Assembly (NCBI GenBank): GCA_029561345.1 | Contig: JAKQJC010000003.1 | Location: forward strand, 1 to 44,603 | Reading direction: 5' to 3' | Source of the DNA: Chloroflexota bacterium | Lineage (GTDB): Bacteria > Chloroflexota > Anaerolineae > Anaerolineales > Anaerolineaceae | DNA length: 44,603 nucleotides | Shown here: piece after piece, positions 1 to 7,860 of the stretch | Layout: every line of letters begins with the position of its first letter | How positions within the stretch are numbered: the stretch's first letter is position 1 | Program-made: the position numbers and the translations under genes | Notes under the pieces: model-generated | The model's database searches: none | What the model was told of the DNA's origin: nothing | Seen by the model: only the letters and a program-made list of their open reading frames with translations

Positions 1-2
1 TT

Positions 3-140
3 GTCGTGGACACGCCAGCGCCCAAAGTCATCTGGCCTTCCGCAACGCCCGTGCCTTCACCCACCGAACCCTACCCCGCGCCGCAGAAGATGCAGCTCCC
101 TGAGGCCACCTCAACGCCGCCAGCTTATCCCCAGCCATAA
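3..140 (+). CDS. C-terminal end of a protein with a Pro/Thr/Ser-rich tail (partial)
   Basis: The window opens inside this gene. The third frame is open from base 3 to a TAA at 138-140 and encodes 45 residues rich in Pro, Thr, Ser and Ala with repeated P-x-P and TP motifs (for example TPVPSPTEPYPAP). Such tails are common as linkers or cell-surface spacers in secreted proteins of Chloroflexota. A strong terminator follows 17 bases later, which supports this frame rather than frame 1, which reads Arg-rich nonsense through the terminator. The function of the missing N-terminal part cannot be told. Confidence 0.6.
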   Translation, partial: VVDTPAPKVIWPSATPVPSPTEPYPAPQKMQLPEATSTPPAYPQP

Positions 141-156
141 AGTTTTTTTCAACCAG

Positions 157-202
157 CCTGGAGCGGGATCCAATCAGAAGGGCCTCCGCTCCAGGTTTTT
201 TT
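157..202 (+). terminator. Rho-independent terminator
   Basis: A perfect 10-bp inverted repeat, CCTGGAGCGG (157-166) with CCGCTCCAGG (186-195), is followed directly by seven T's (196-202). It ends the transcript of the Pro-rich-tailed gene. Confidence 0.85.
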
Positions 203-318
203 AACGGGGGAAATGCCCGGCTCCTTCAGACGGGCGGCGGGGGCGCCAAAACAAAGCGCAAAAATCTGTTACAATTATCAAAGATCAGGGTTGTATTGTT
301 CAGGAAAGGAAAAAACTC

Positions 319-1344
319 ATGCAACTGGTGCTTTCAGCCATCGCTGCCGGCGGCCTCACCGGCGCCGCGGACCAATATGCGTGTTTGCTGGTGGTCTCCA
401 TCGCGGCGCGCGCCGGGTGGATCACCCTGACGCCGCAGATGGATTTCATGTCAGGCTGGTGGTTCATCGCCGTGGTGGCGGTTTTCTGGATTCTGACCAA
501 TGCCCCGGCCTATGCGTCGCTGCTTTCGCCGGGGGTGATGAACGCGATCAACACGGTGACCAATTTTCTCAGCGCCTTCCTGGTGCCGCTGTCGTCGGCG
601 ATGATGTCATTGGCGGCGGCCGGCATCATTGGCGGCATGAACCCCGACCTGGCGCATCTTTTTGAAACGCTGCAAATTTTCAACACCGCCGGCGGGGTTG
701 GCCCCACCGGGGCGGCCATTGCCGTCACCAGCGGGGCAAGCGCCCTGGCGCTGACCGGCATGAAGGGGCTGGCCAAGCCGGCGCTTTCCACGGCCACCGG
801 CACAGTGGGCACGGTTTCGGCGCCGGTCTATTCGGCGCTGGAAAACCTGGCGGCGGTGGTGCTGATGGTGCTGGCTTACGGGCTGGCGCAAATTGACCCC
901 TGGCTGCTGGTGGCGCTGGGCGTGATTGTGGCTTTGGGCGTCCTGGTGATGCTGGGGCTGGCGCTGCGCCAGCTCTGGAAGGTGAAAAAGGGGATTGGCA
1001 AAATGCTCGACTTTGCCCAGCAGCATCCGCGCGCGGGGCTTTCCGTGGCGGTGGAGGGGCTGGTGTGGGGAATTGGCTGGTTTGTATGGGGATATTATGG
1101 GCGCGGCGTGCTGATGCTGCTGGCCTGGGTGATCTGGCTGCTGGCGTTTTTTGTGATCCAGCCGCTGTTTGTGGGCCTGTTTGTATTTTTCCCGCCGGCC
1201 ATGCCGGTGGCGGGCTTCTTCAGCGTGTGCCTGCTGGTGGGCATTTTCCTGCTGGCCGGTTTCAGCTCAGCAGGAAAATTGATGCGCACCATTGAGCCGC
1301 AGGTGGAGGCTACCCGCCTGAAAGATCTCCAAAGCGGCGCATAA
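319..1344 (+). CDS. Polytopic membrane protein, DUF4126-like
   Basis: A 341-residue integral membrane protein with about eight hydrophobic stretches (roughly residues 5-28, 45-66, 95-115, 170-215, 245-275, 280-325). The N-terminal part, with a GGLTGAADQY opening followed by a small-residue-rich helix and a conserved-looking GxxPTGAAIAV segment, resembles the DUF4126 family, whose role is unknown. The start follows an AGGAAAGG ribosome binding site about 10 bases upstream. It ends with the cytoplasmic-looking tail EPQVEATRLKDLQSGA. The last 35 bases overlap, tail to tail, the end of the acidic protein on the other strand, so the two transcripts converge. The DUF4126 call is from memory of the family pattern and is moderate. 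Confidence 0.6.
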   Translation: MQLVLSAIAAGGLTGAADQYACLLVVSIAARAGWITLTPQMDFMSGWWFIAVVAVFWILTNAPAYASLLSPGVMNAINTVTNFLSAFLVPLSSAMMSLAAAGIIGGMNPDLAHLFETLQIFNTAGGVGPTGAAIAVTSGASALALTGMKGLAKPALSTATGTVGTVSAPVYSALENLAAVVLMVLAYGLAQIDPWLLVALGVIVALGVLVMLGLALRQLWKVKKGIGKMLDFAQQHPRAGLSVAVEGLVWGIGWFVWGYYGRGVLMLLAWVIWLLAFFVIQPLFVGLFVFFPPAMPVAGFFSVCLLVGIFLLAGFSSAGKLMRTIEPQVEATRLKDLQSGA

Positions 1345-1888
1345 ATTCCAGCCAGCCGCCGTCTTCCCAACTGGGGGGCATTTGCCCATTGCGAATGACC
1401 TCCTGCACCTGCACGCTGAGATGCGACAGCGCCTGGGGCAGGCTGGGGGCCATGTTGCCCAGCGCGCTGAGCTCTTCGGCGAAATCTTCGTCGAGATCCA
1501 TGTCATCATCATCATCGTCCTCGTCATCACCCACCGCCAGGGCCAACATCAGGTCCTGGGCGGCTTTTTGATAGCGCATGGGGTTTTCACCCGGGCCGGA
1601 ATAGCCCAAAAATTCCTCCTCGTTTTCACAGGAGATGAGCTGGGTGTCGTGCATGGCCGCCATGCCCTCCACGCGGGTGATTTCCATGGGCTCGCCCAGG
1701 CCGGGGAGCTGGATATCCACGCTGCGGCTGATTTCCTGCAGTTCGTCGGGATTCACATCCAGCACCCGCCGGACCAGGGCCCAGCAGGCCAGGGGCACAA
1801 CATTGATGGTGCCATCTTCATTGGCAAAAACGGCGTTGAACCCGGCCGCGGGGGTGATTTGCAGGATGGTGAAGGATTTCAGTTTCAT
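1310..1888 (-). CDS. Acidic protein of unknown function, last gene of the cytochrome c maturation operon
   Basis: 192 residues from the ATG at 1888, chosen because GGAG lies 8 bases upstream and because the ATG overlaps the TGA of the ccmD-like gene (ATGA), a sign of translational coupling. The frame stays open 28 codons further upstream, but those codons are inside ccmD. The N-terminal 90 residues form a compact-looking alpha/beta region (MKLKSFTILQITPAAGFNAV, then a helix WALVRRVLDVNPDELQEI). The middle has a striking acidic run, DDEDDDDDDMDLDEDF, around residues 122-137. I recognise no family. Its place at the end of the ccm operon suggests co-expression but not a defined role in cytochrome assembly. 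Confidence 0.7.
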   Translation of the reverse strand: MKLKSFTILQITPAAGFNAVFANEDGTINVVPLACWALVRRVLDVNPDELQEISRSVDIQLPGLGEPMEITRVEGMAAMHDTQLISCENEEEFLGYSGPGENPMRYQKAAQDLMLALAVGDDEDDDDDDMDLDEDFAEELSALGNMAPSLPQALSHLSVQVQEVIRNGQMPPSWEDGGWLEFMRRFGDLSGG

Positions 1889-2034
1889 GTTTTTTTCTCC
1901 AATGTTTCGGCCAGTTCTTGCTGCTGGCGCTTCAAGTGGCGCCAGCGCCAGGCCAGCGAGAGGATATAACATCCCAAAGATCCGAGGATGATGCCGTAAC
2001 CGATGAGCATAAAGTTGAAGGTGTCGGGAAGCAT
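1885..2034 (-). CDS. ccmD: CcmD-like small membrane protein
   Basis: 49 residues: a short polar N-terminus (MLPDTFNF), one transmembrane helix (about residues 9-29, MLIGYGIILGSLGCYILSLA) and a basic, then coiled tail (WRWRHLKRQQQELAETLEKK). This is the size and shape of CcmD/CcmD-like proteins, which hold holo-CcmE release activity on the CcmABC complex. It lies 7 bases after ccmC and its stop overlaps the next start as ATGA. Small size makes sequence matching unreliable, so the call rests on shape and position directly after ccmABC. Confidence 0.75.
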   Translation of the reverse strand: MLPDTFNFMLIGYGIILGSLGCYILSLAWRWRHLKRQQQELAETLEKKT

Positions 2035-2041
2035 AGGCTGA

Positions 2042-2725
2042 TTATACCTGACTTTGCTGAATTTCAACGGCTTCGGCCAGGCGCCCCAGGCGAATGCGGT
2101 GCCAGAACAGGCTGGCGAAAAGGAAAGAGAAGGCAGCCAGGCTGAAGAAGAAAGCGGCCTGCATGGCAGGGGTGAGGCCCAGCGTTTCTTCGCCGGCCAC
2201 CAGCACGGGGTGGATGGTGCGGAACATGCGAATGGAGAGGAAGGTGGCCGGCACGCTGATGATGCCGATGATGGCATAAACGGCAGCAAAACGGGCGCGG
2301 CGTTCAGGGTTTTCGATGCCCTGGCGCAGCAGGAAGTAGGCGGCATAGAGCAGCACCATGATGGCGGCGGTGGTGAGGCGGGGGTCCCAGGTCCAGAAAG
2401 TGCCCCAGGCCGAGTAGGCCCAGATGGAGCCGCTGACGATGCCGATGGCGGTGAACACCAGGCCAATTTCAACGGCGGCGCTTTCGGCAATATCCCAGGC
2501 GCTGCTGCCGGTGCGCAAATAGCCGCCAGCGCAGACCGCCGCAACGATAAAGCCGAGCATGCCGGCCCAGTTGGCCGCCACATGAAAATAAAACACTTTT
2601 TGCACCGCGCCCATGGTGGCTTCGACCGGGGTGAAGAAAAAGACCACCCCGGCCGCGCCAGCCATCAGCAGGGTGGTGAGCAGATCCAGCGCGGCTAAAA
2701 GCCGGTTATGGCGATCGAGCATCAT
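2042..2725 (-). CDS. ccmC: Heme exporter protein CcmC (heme handling)
   Basis: 227 residues, six transmembrane helices. The tryptophan-rich heme-binding motif is present as WGTFWTWDPRLT (residues 107-118). The two expected axial histidines are visible in FYFHVA (His48) and FRTIHP (His172). The family passes heme to the chaperone CcmE at the outer face of the membrane. The start ATG overlaps the ccmB stop (ATGA at 2722-2725). A second ATG codon follows at once, so the start could be one codon later. Confidence 0.93.
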   Translation of the reverse strand: MMLDRHNRLLAALDLLTTLLMAGAAGVVFFFTPVEATMGAVQKVFYFHVAANWAGMLGFIVAAVCAGGYLRTGSSAWDIAESAAVEIGLVFTAIGIVSGSIWAYSAWGTFWTWDPRLTTAAIMVLLYAAYFLLRQGIENPERRARFAAVYAIIGIISVPATFLSIRMFRTIHPVLVAGEETLGLTPAMQAAFFFSLAAFSFLFASLFWHRIRLGRLAEAVEIQQSQV

Positions 2726-3393
2726 TCCTCCAAAACTTGATCCACAATCAACAAACCCGCCGCCATAAAGATGACGTCGCTGCAGGCCAGCAGGGTCAGC
2801 CAGGGGGCGGCCTCGTTCCAGGCGCCGCCCGCCAGGAAAATGCGGCTGGCTTCCACGGCGCCGATGAGCACAGGCATGGTCACCGGCAGCAGCAGCAGCG
2901 GCAGCAGCAGGTCACGGGTGCGGGCCTGGTTGGACATGGCCGCGAGCAGGGTGCCGGGGGCGGTGAAGCCCAGCAGCCCCAGCAGCAGCGTCAGGGCAAA
3001 ACCGGGTTTAAAGATATTCAGATTGTAGAGCGCGGCATAGATGGGCAGCAGCACGGCAGCGCCCACCAGCAGCAGGGCCAGGCTGGCCAGCAGCTTGCCG
3101 AGGTAAATGGCGGTGCGCGAGACCGGCGCCAGCAGCAGGCCGTCCATGCCGGCGGCCTCGCGCTCGGCGGCCAGAGAGCGGTTGAAACTTAACACGCCCA
3201 TGAAGGTGAGGGCCGCCCAAAACACCCCGGCAGCCGCATCGGGGCGCAGGGCGACCTGCGTTTCGAGGGCAAACGAGAAAACCAGGATGATGAGCAGTGC
3301 AAAAATCACCCCGGCCGGCAGCATTTCGCGCCCGCGCCATTCAGCCGAAAGGTCTTTGGCAGCGATGGTCAGAGTATCTTTAATGAAGGTCAT
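2722..3393 (-). CDS. ccmB: Heme exporter protein CcmB (ABC permease)
   Basis: 223 residues with a cytoplasmic N-terminus (MTFIKDTLTIAAKDLSAEWR) and six hydrophobic segments. It carries family-typical stretches such as KDLSAEWRGREML near the start, FNRSLAAEREAAGMDGLLLAP in the cytoplasmic loop and LLPLLLLPVTMPVLIGA in the fourth to fifth helices. CcmB is the membrane partner of the ATPase CcmA in the release of holo-CcmE. Its start overlaps the ccmA stop by 4 bases and its stop overlaps the ccmC start, so ccmA-B-C are translationally coupled. Confidence 0.93.
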   Translation of the reverse strand: MTFIKDTLTIAAKDLSAEWRGREMLPAGVIFALLIILVFSFALETQVALRPDAAAGVFWAALTFMGVLSFNRSLAAEREAAGMDGLLLAPVSRTAIYLGKLLASLALLLVGAAVLLPIYAALYNLNIFKPGFALTLLLGLLGFTAPGTLLAAMSNQARTRDLLLPLLLLPVTMPVLIGAVEASRIFLAGGAWNEAAPWLTLLACSDVIFMAAGLLIVDQVLEE

Positions 3394-4088
3394 TGCGCAG
3401 CGGCCTCCTGCAGGGTTTGCAGCAGTTCAGGCAGGGGCAGGCCTTCCACCGGCAGAGAGATGGCCATGCGCCCGCCGGCCAGCACATCCACCCGGGAGGC
3501 CAGTTCCACGCTGCGCAGCCAGTCGTGAGAAGTGAAGATCACAGTACAGCCGTCCGCAACCACCTGGCGCAGGGTTGCATCGAGGGTGCGGGCCGAATCG
3601 GGATCCAGGCCGGTGTAGGGTTCGTCGAGCAGCAGCAGGGAGGGAGAAGGCAGCAGGGCGCGGGCAATGGACAGGCGCTGCTGCATGCCGCGCGAAAAAA
3701 TGCGTGCAGGGTCGCGGCGGCGGGACCAGAGATCGGCCCGGCGCAGCTCCGCTTCAATGCGCTGGTTCAGGTCAGGGAGGTGGTGGAGGCGGCCAAAAAA
3801 GCGCAGGTTCTCTTCGGCGGTCAGGGCCGGGTAGAGCATGAGCTGGTGTGAAACCAGCCCCAGTTTGCCGCGCAGGGCGGCATTTTGGCCAGGGAGGGCG
3901 CAGCCAGCCACGCTGACGCTGCCAGCCGAGGGGCGGCTGAGGCCGGCCAGGATGCGTAAAAAGGTGGTTTTGCCCGAGCCGTTGTGCCCCAGCAGGGCAA
4001 TCCACTCGCCGGGCGCCGCATTAAAGTCGAGATCGCGGAGAACGGTCTTATAGCCGAAGCGTTTGACCAATCCGGAGACGGCAATCAT
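3390..4088 (-). CDS. ccmA: Heme exporter ATPase CcmA
   Basis: 232 residues of a complete ABC ATPase. Walker A is GHNGSGKT (34-41), the signature is FSRGMQQR (131-138, a degenerate LSGGQ as seen in CcmA proteins), Walker B is LLLLDEP (151-157) and the switch histidine is His188 in FTSHDW. In the Ccm system I the ATPase drives release of heme-loaded CcmE from CcmC. Position directly before ccmB and the ATGA junctions on both sides support the call over a generic ABC ATPase. Confidence 0.92.
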   Translation of the reverse strand: MIAVSGLVKRFGYKTVLRDLDFNAAPGEWIALLGHNGSGKTTFLRILAGLSRPSAGSVSVAGCALPGQNAALRGKLGLVSHQLMLYPALTAEENLRFFGRLHHLPDLNQRIEAELRRADLWSRRRDPARIFSRGMQQRLSIARALLPSPSLLLLDEPYTGLDPDSARTLDATLRQVVADGCTVIFTSHDWLRSVELASRVDVLAGGRMAISLPVEGLPLPELLQTLQEAAAQ

Positions 4089-4939
4089 CCGTTGGGCCTC
4101 ATCAGCCGGGCTTTCAATTTTGCGCGCTGCGCGGCATGCTCGGCCTGATTGAGCTTGCCAGCTTCGTGATCGTCATCCAGTTGGGCCATCTGGTGCAGCA
4201 GGTCTTCCTGCCATGCGCTGAAGGCAGGGGCCGGGGCAGTTTCGGCAGCGCGGCGCTGGCGCATGGTCCACCAGGCAATGCCGCCCAGGGTGAGCAGGAA
4301 AACCGCCGCGCCAACCCAGAGGTTGAGGGTGGTGTCTTCGACGGGTATTTCGGGCAGCGCCAGGGTGGAAGCAGGCTGACCTGAAAGGGAAATGGAGAGG
4401 CTTTGGCCCGCAGGAAAATCGCTGGCCGAAAAGAGCCTGAAACGCAGGTCTTCGGTTTCGTGCCAGCCTTCATCCGTCAGTTGTGGGCTGCTGAGGGTGA
4501 TGCCTTCGGCGGGCAAAATAACCATCACAGCGCTGGCCTGAAGGGGCTGAAGCAGGCTTAACTGCAGGGATTGGTTCTGATAAGGCAGGTCGTAGCTGAA
4601 GACAAACTGCGCGGTGCCCTGGCCGGAAGGGATGGGCAGGAGATACTGCACCTGGCGGCTGTCGCCAGCCATGCCGGCATCGAGCTGCAGGTTGGCTGCG
4701 CCGGAGGGCAGGTCAAAGGTGATGGGCGTGGTGGAGGTGGCAGCGTCGTTGGAAAGGATGTAAAACATTTCCACATTGAGCACATCCGGAGAATCAAAGC
4801 CCAGAAAAACATGCACCCGTTCAGCATAGATGGTGGGCTGCCGGGCGGCGCGGACCGGAACGGTCAGGCAGGCCAGCAGCAGGGCAGCGCAGACCATGCC
4901 GGCGAAGAGGAGGAAAAAGCGGGAGCGCCGCGCGGCCAT
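4085..4939 (-). CDS. Membrane-anchored protein with extracytoplasmic beta-rich domain, ccm operon
   Basis: 284 residues from the ATG at 4939, four bases after the stop of the zinc-ribbon gene; the frame is open 53 codons further up but only inside that gene. An N-terminal signal or anchor (MAARRSRFFLLFAGMVCAAL) precedes about 180 residues that look like a beta-sandwich outside the membrane (alternating hydrophobic strands, many Ser/Thr/Gln). A single transmembrane helix (LWVGAAVFLLTLGGIAWW) is followed by a charged cytoplasmic tail that reads like a SHOCT-type helix pair. I do not recognise a named family. Its coupled position between a CcmI-like protein and ccmA suggests a role in apocytochrome or heme handling. 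Confidence 0.7.
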   Translation of the reverse strand: MAARRSRFFLLFAGMVCAALLLACLTVPVRAARQPTIYAERVHVFLGFDSPDVLNVEMFYILSNDAATSTTPITFDLPSGAANLQLDAGMAGDSRQVQYLLPIPSGQGTAQFVFSYDLPYQNQSLQLSLLQPLQASAVMVILPAEGITLSSPQLTDEGWHETEDLRFRLFSASDFPAGQSLSISLSGQPASTLALPEIPVEDTTLNLWVGAAVFLLTLGGIAWWTMRQRRAAETAPAPAFSAWQEDLLHQMAQLDDDHEAGKLNQAEHAAQRAKLKARLMRPNG

Positions 4940-4943
4940 CACT

Positions 4944-5336
4944 TTAATGCAGCTTTCTGCCGCATTTGGCGCAGAAAACATCATCCGCGAGGACGGGCTT
5001 GCCGCAGCCCGGGCAAAAGGCGCGGTTTGAGCGGCGTGCCAGCACGGCCGCTTCGATGGCATCAGAAGAGAGCGGCAGCTGGGTTTCGGTTTCGGCATTC
5101 AGGGCGGCTGCCGCCTGATTCATCAGACGGGCACGGGCGGCGGGATAATCTTCAGGGCTGATTTTACCCTGGGTGAGATCCATTTCCAGGGCTTCCAGAG
5201 AGGCCAGCTGCTCGGCATAGCGGCCAGGGCGGGCCGGGCCTGAAGGTGGGGCGGCAGGGTGCAGCAGAGGCTGGCCGATGATCAGCCCGGTGATAAGAAT
5301 GACAGATAGGATCAAAAGGATGGCGCCTGCGTCCAT
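4944..5336 (-). CDS. CcmI-like membrane protein with C-terminal zinc ribbon
   Basis: 130 residues. One N-terminal transmembrane helix (3-22) leads into a helical segment RYAEQLASLEALEMDLTQGK, then ISPEDYPAARARL, that resembles the cytoplasmic loop of CcmI (CycH N-terminus). Instead of the usual TPR domain, the protein ends with a zinc ribbon: Cys108, Cys111, Cys122 and Cys125 in CPGC and CAKC. It lies 12 bases after the thioredoxin gene and 4 bases before the next gene. The zinc ribbon at the C-terminus is unusual for CcmI, so the functional analogy is an inference. Confidence 0.7.
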   Translation of the reverse strand: MDAGAILLILSVILITGLIIGQPLLHPAAPPSGPARPGRYAEQLASLEALEMDLTQGKISPEDYPAARARLMNQAAAALNAETETQLPLSSDAIEAAVLARRSNRAFCPGCGKPVLADDVFCAKCGRKLH

Positions 5337-5348
5337 GAGGTGATTTCC

Positions 5349-5882
5349 CTATTGAGCAGCCTGGATGAGAGAGAGAATTTCTTCCATATCGGCGAACGGG
5401 CCAACTTTATGATAGGTGATGACACCCTGGGGATTGATGAAAAAGGTTTCAGGCACGCCGGTGATGCGATATGCCTTTGAAAGGGCCATTTTCATATCGG
5501 GACCGTTGGGGTAGGTGACGCCGTGTGTTTGCAGGTATTTGACGGCTTCCGCATCTGTATCCACATAGGCCACGCCGAGAAAAATCACGCCATCAGCGCG
5601 GGTTTGCTGCCAGGCGGCCTCAAGCATGGCGGCCTCATCGGCGCAGGGCTGGCACCATGACGCCCAAAAATTGAGCACCACCACCTTGCCTTGAAGATCG
5701 GCCGGGGTGAAGACCTGACCATCGAAGGAGGTGAGGGTGATGGCGGGGGCGGGGCTGCCGGCGCGCAGCAATGGTTCCTGTTTGCTGAGCAGGGCAGCGG
5801 TCAGAACGGCCACAAAGCCGCCGATCACCAGCAGCACCACCAGGTACACCCAGAAGGGACGTTTTTTCTCAGTCACGGCCAT
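5349..5882 (-). CDS. Membrane-anchored thiol:disulfide oxidoreductase (TlpA/ResA/CcmG type)
   Basis: 177 residues. A transmembrane anchor (about 12-32, WVYLVVLLVIGGFVAVLTAA) is followed by a thioredoxin-fold domain with the active site WCQPC (76-80) and the cis-proline region GVPETFFINP. Such proteins reduce the CXXCH cysteines of apocytochrome c outside the membrane. The start is the ATG at 5882, which lies 14 bases inside the ccmH end; a GTG two codons later has a better-spaced GGAG and may be the true start. The adjacent ccmH makes the CcmG role likely. Confidence 0.88.
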   Translation of the reverse strand: MAVTEKKRPFWVYLVVLLVIGGFVAVLTAALLSKQEPLLRAGSPAPAITLTSFDGQVFTPADLQGKVVVLNFWASWCQPCADEAAMLEAAWQQTRADGVIFLGVAYVDTDAEAVKYLQTHGVTYPNGPDMKMALSKAYRITGVPETFFINPQGVITYHKVGPFADMEEILSLIQAAQ

Positions 5883-6333
5883 CTCCAGAACGGCGGCGCA
5901 GGTCGGCTTCCACGCGGGCCAGGTCGGCAGGGGCTGCCTGGGGGGCATGGGCAGCCCGGGGTTTGCGGAAAAGGCGCCAGGCGGCAAAGAAGGCAGCGGC
6001 GATGACCAGGGGCGGAATGATGTAAATGAGCAGGCCAAATCCGCGCGCCGGAGGCTGCGGCAGCACCTGGTCGCCGTAGCGGGCGGCAAAATAATCCTTG
6101 ATTTGCTGCTCGGTTTGGCCGGCTGCCAGCTGTTCGCGGATCAGGTCGCGCCATTGGGCGCAGGCTGCCGTCGGGCAGACCTCCAGCGAAACATTTTCGC
6201 AGATGGGGCAGTAGAGCTCACGGGCTACCGCGTTCACCTCGTCATCTGAAGGGGTGGGGCGCTGAGCCAGAACAACCTGAAATGGCAGGAGCAGCAGGCA
6301 GGTTAATAAAAATAACCATATGCGTTTCATCAT
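5869..6333 (-). CDS. ccmH: Cytochrome c biogenesis protein CcmH/CycL (NrfF type)
   Basis: 154 residues with a signal peptide (MMKRIWLFLLTCLLLLPFQV), the redox motif CPIC (Cys42, Cys45) within ELYCPICENVSL, the family stretch LIREQLAAGQTEQQIKDYF followed by RYGDQVL, a transmembrane helix (about 100-120) and a basic tail. CcmH takes part with CcmG and CcmF in handing reduced apocytochrome to the heme ligation complex. It is the first gene of the operon; the divergent 112 bases upstream hold its promoter, of which I can see only a possible -10 TAAAAT about 15 bases before the start. Two further Cys (53, 58) follow the motif. Confidence 0.92.
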   Translation of the reverse strand: MMKRIWLFLLTCLLLLPFQVVLAQRPTPSDDEVNAVARELYCPICENVSLEVCPTAACAQWRDLIREQLAAGQTEQQIKDYFAARYGDQVLPQPPARGFGLLIYIIPPLVIAAAFFAAWRLFRKPRAAHAPQAAPADLARVEADLRRRSGDGRD

Positions 6334-6385
6334 TGTGTTTCATTTTATCATAATTCAGCAAAGGCATCTGACGGATGAAAACGAT

Positions 6386-6414
6386 TTGACTTAAGCCCAA
6401 TCCGCCTATAAAAT
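6386..6414 (+). promoter_or_regulatory. Sigma70-type promoter for the MBL-like gene
   Basis: TTGACT (6386-6391) and TAAAAT (6409-6414) are separated by exactly 17 bases, 32 bases before the start of the MBL-fold gene. It reads away from ccmH. Confidence 0.6.
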
Positions 6415-6445
6415 AATAAGTAATCTTTTTGTCATGGAGTGGAGT

Positions 6446-7282
6446 ATGCCAGCAAAAATAAAAATCACCTGTCTGGTGGACAACAGTGTGGCAATTGGCT
6501 CCAGGTGTTGGGGCGATGATGGGTTATGTTTATTGATAGAAACCCCAGCCAACCGGATTTTATTCGACACAGGCTGCAACCCTGAAGTGTTGGAGCACAA
6601 TGCCGGGGTGTTAAATGTGGATTTTTCGCGGGTGAAATATGCTGTCCTCAGCAGTATGTATGATCGCTACAGCGGCGGTTTGGAATATTTTCTGAGCAAA
6701 TCTCGCATGCCCACCATCATCACCGATCCGGCCATCTTTGACAATAAGAAAACCCAGGTTGGTAAGGAATTGCAGCCTTTCAGTCTGGGTATCAGCCAGG
6801 ATAAACTGAAGGAACTGGCGCAACTGCAGTTGACGGACAAGCCCTATGCCATTGCCCCGGGAATCTCCACCAGCGGCCGGATTATCCGCTCCATTCCCAT
6901 TGAAGCGGTTTCCGACAAATATCTGGTGCAAAAAGGGCAGATGTTTGAAACGGACCAGTTTGTTGAGGAACGAAACCTGGTGCTGGATCTGGACAAAGGT
7001 GTCTTGATTATTTTGGGCTGCTGCCGCACCGGTCTGCTGAACAACCTGATGCACGTGATCAAGACCTTCCAAAAGCCCATTTTTGGCATCATCGCCGGAT
7101 GCGATTTCTCGGAAATCACCTATGACCGGATTATCAAGACGGTTCCGGTCATCAGGGAACGCCTGAAACCGCAGCAGGTTTTCCTGAACCACCGTGTTGG
7201 CATTGAGACATTCATTGCTTTTCGCAAAGAAATTGGCCTGGGCGTGAAAGACTTGCCAGCCGGCAGTGTGATCGAATTTTAA
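6446..7282 (+). CDS. Metallo-beta-lactamase-fold protein lacking the metal-binding residues
   Basis: 278 residues from the ATG at 6446 (GGAG at 6436-6439, 6 bases of spacing); an in-frame ATG at 6434 overlaps that binding site. The overall pattern follows the MBL subfamily of the dihydropterin ribofuranosylaminobenzene phosphate synthase type: LVDN opening, LLIETPANRILFDTG, VLS...GGL, GC..G.LN and a late HRVG. The metal motif HxHxDH, expected in VLSHGHYDHTGGL, reads VLSSMYDRYSGGL; the expected GCAHAG is GCCRTG and the GGxHL is AGCDF. The zinc ligands are therefore almost all gone while the fold landmarks remain. This is probably a binding or regulatory pseudoenzyme. A cyclic-nucleotide-binding protein and a NifU-like protein follow. 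Confidence 0.75.
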   Translation: MPAKIKITCLVDNSVAIGSRCWGDDGLCLLIETPANRILFDTGCNPEVLEHNAGVLNVDFSRVKYAVLSSMYDRYSGGLEYFLSKSRMPTIITDPAIFDNKKTQVGKELQPFSLGISQDKLKELAQLQLTDKPYAIAPGISTSGRIIRSIPIEAVSDKYLVQKGQMFETDQFVEERNLVLDLDKGVLIILGCCRTGLLNNLMHVIKTFQKPIFGIIAGCDFSEITYDRIIKTVPVIRERLKPQQVFLNHRVGIETFIAFRKEIGLGVKDLPAGSVIEF

Positions 7283-7368
7283 GCACCTTGAATCTAGGAT
7301 AGGTCATACCTTCAGAAGTGAGTATTGCCACTATTTGCTGACGGGTGATTTTGATTAAGATAGTTCCA

Positions 7369-7860
7369 ATGACTGGAGATTATTTTAATCAACTCCCCGT
7401 ATTTCAAGGGCTGACCAAAGCGCAGATGGATTTAATCCGGCCGCTTGTGCGCGTGGCGCGGCTGACGGCTGGAAAAACCATTTTTGAGCAGGGAGAACAG
7501 GCTCGCTACCTCTACGTTTTGATCAATGGCGAGGTCACCATCCGGTATAAACCGTATGATGGCCCGGCGCTGGTTGTGGCGCAGATCAGAGCGGGCGGCG
7601 TCTTTGGCTGGTCGGCCGCGTTGGGACATGTTCTCTACACCTCATCAGCCACCTGCGATGTGGAAGGCAAGGCCTATCGCATCAATAACCACGATTTGCG
7701 AACGCTGTGCGAGCAGCACCCCGAGACAGGGTCTGTTGTTCTGGACCGTCTGGCGGCAAATGTGGCGCAGCGGGTGACTCCGCGCCACGGACAGGTGGTC
7801 AACATTCTGTCCCAGGCTGTGGATCGGGATGAAAATAATGTTAACCAGGAGGCCCCATGA
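7369..7860 (+). CDS. Cyclic-nucleotide-binding domain protein without DNA-binding domain
   Basis: 163 residues from the ATG at 7369; a GTG start at 7345 would add eight residues, and neither has a clear ribosome binding site. Residues 1-120 form one CNMP-binding domain: LPVFQGLTKAQMDLI, then GKTIFEQGEQARYLYVLING and GGVFGWSAAL in the place of the phosphate-binding cassette (GExxxxS/A). It lacks the C-terminal helix-turn-helix of Crp/Fnr regulators and ends in a helical tail. The phosphate cassette has Gly-Trp-Ser-Ala where Crp has the Arg-binding motif, so the ligand is open. The stop overlaps the NifU-like start (ATGA), so the two proteins are probably made together. Confidence 0.8.
   Translation: MTGDYFNQLPVFQGLTKAQMDLIRPLVRVARLTAGKTIFEQGEQARYLYVLINGEVTIRYKPYDGPALVVAQIRAGGVFGWSAALGHVLYTSSATCDVEGKAYRINNHDLRTLCEQHPETGSVVLDRLAANVAQRVTPRHGQVVNILSQAVDRDENNVNQEAP

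Noticed and set aside
2054..2698. Plus-strand frame opposite ccmC
   Set aside because: Gly/Ala/Glu/His-rich with no motif; ccmC on the other strand is certain.
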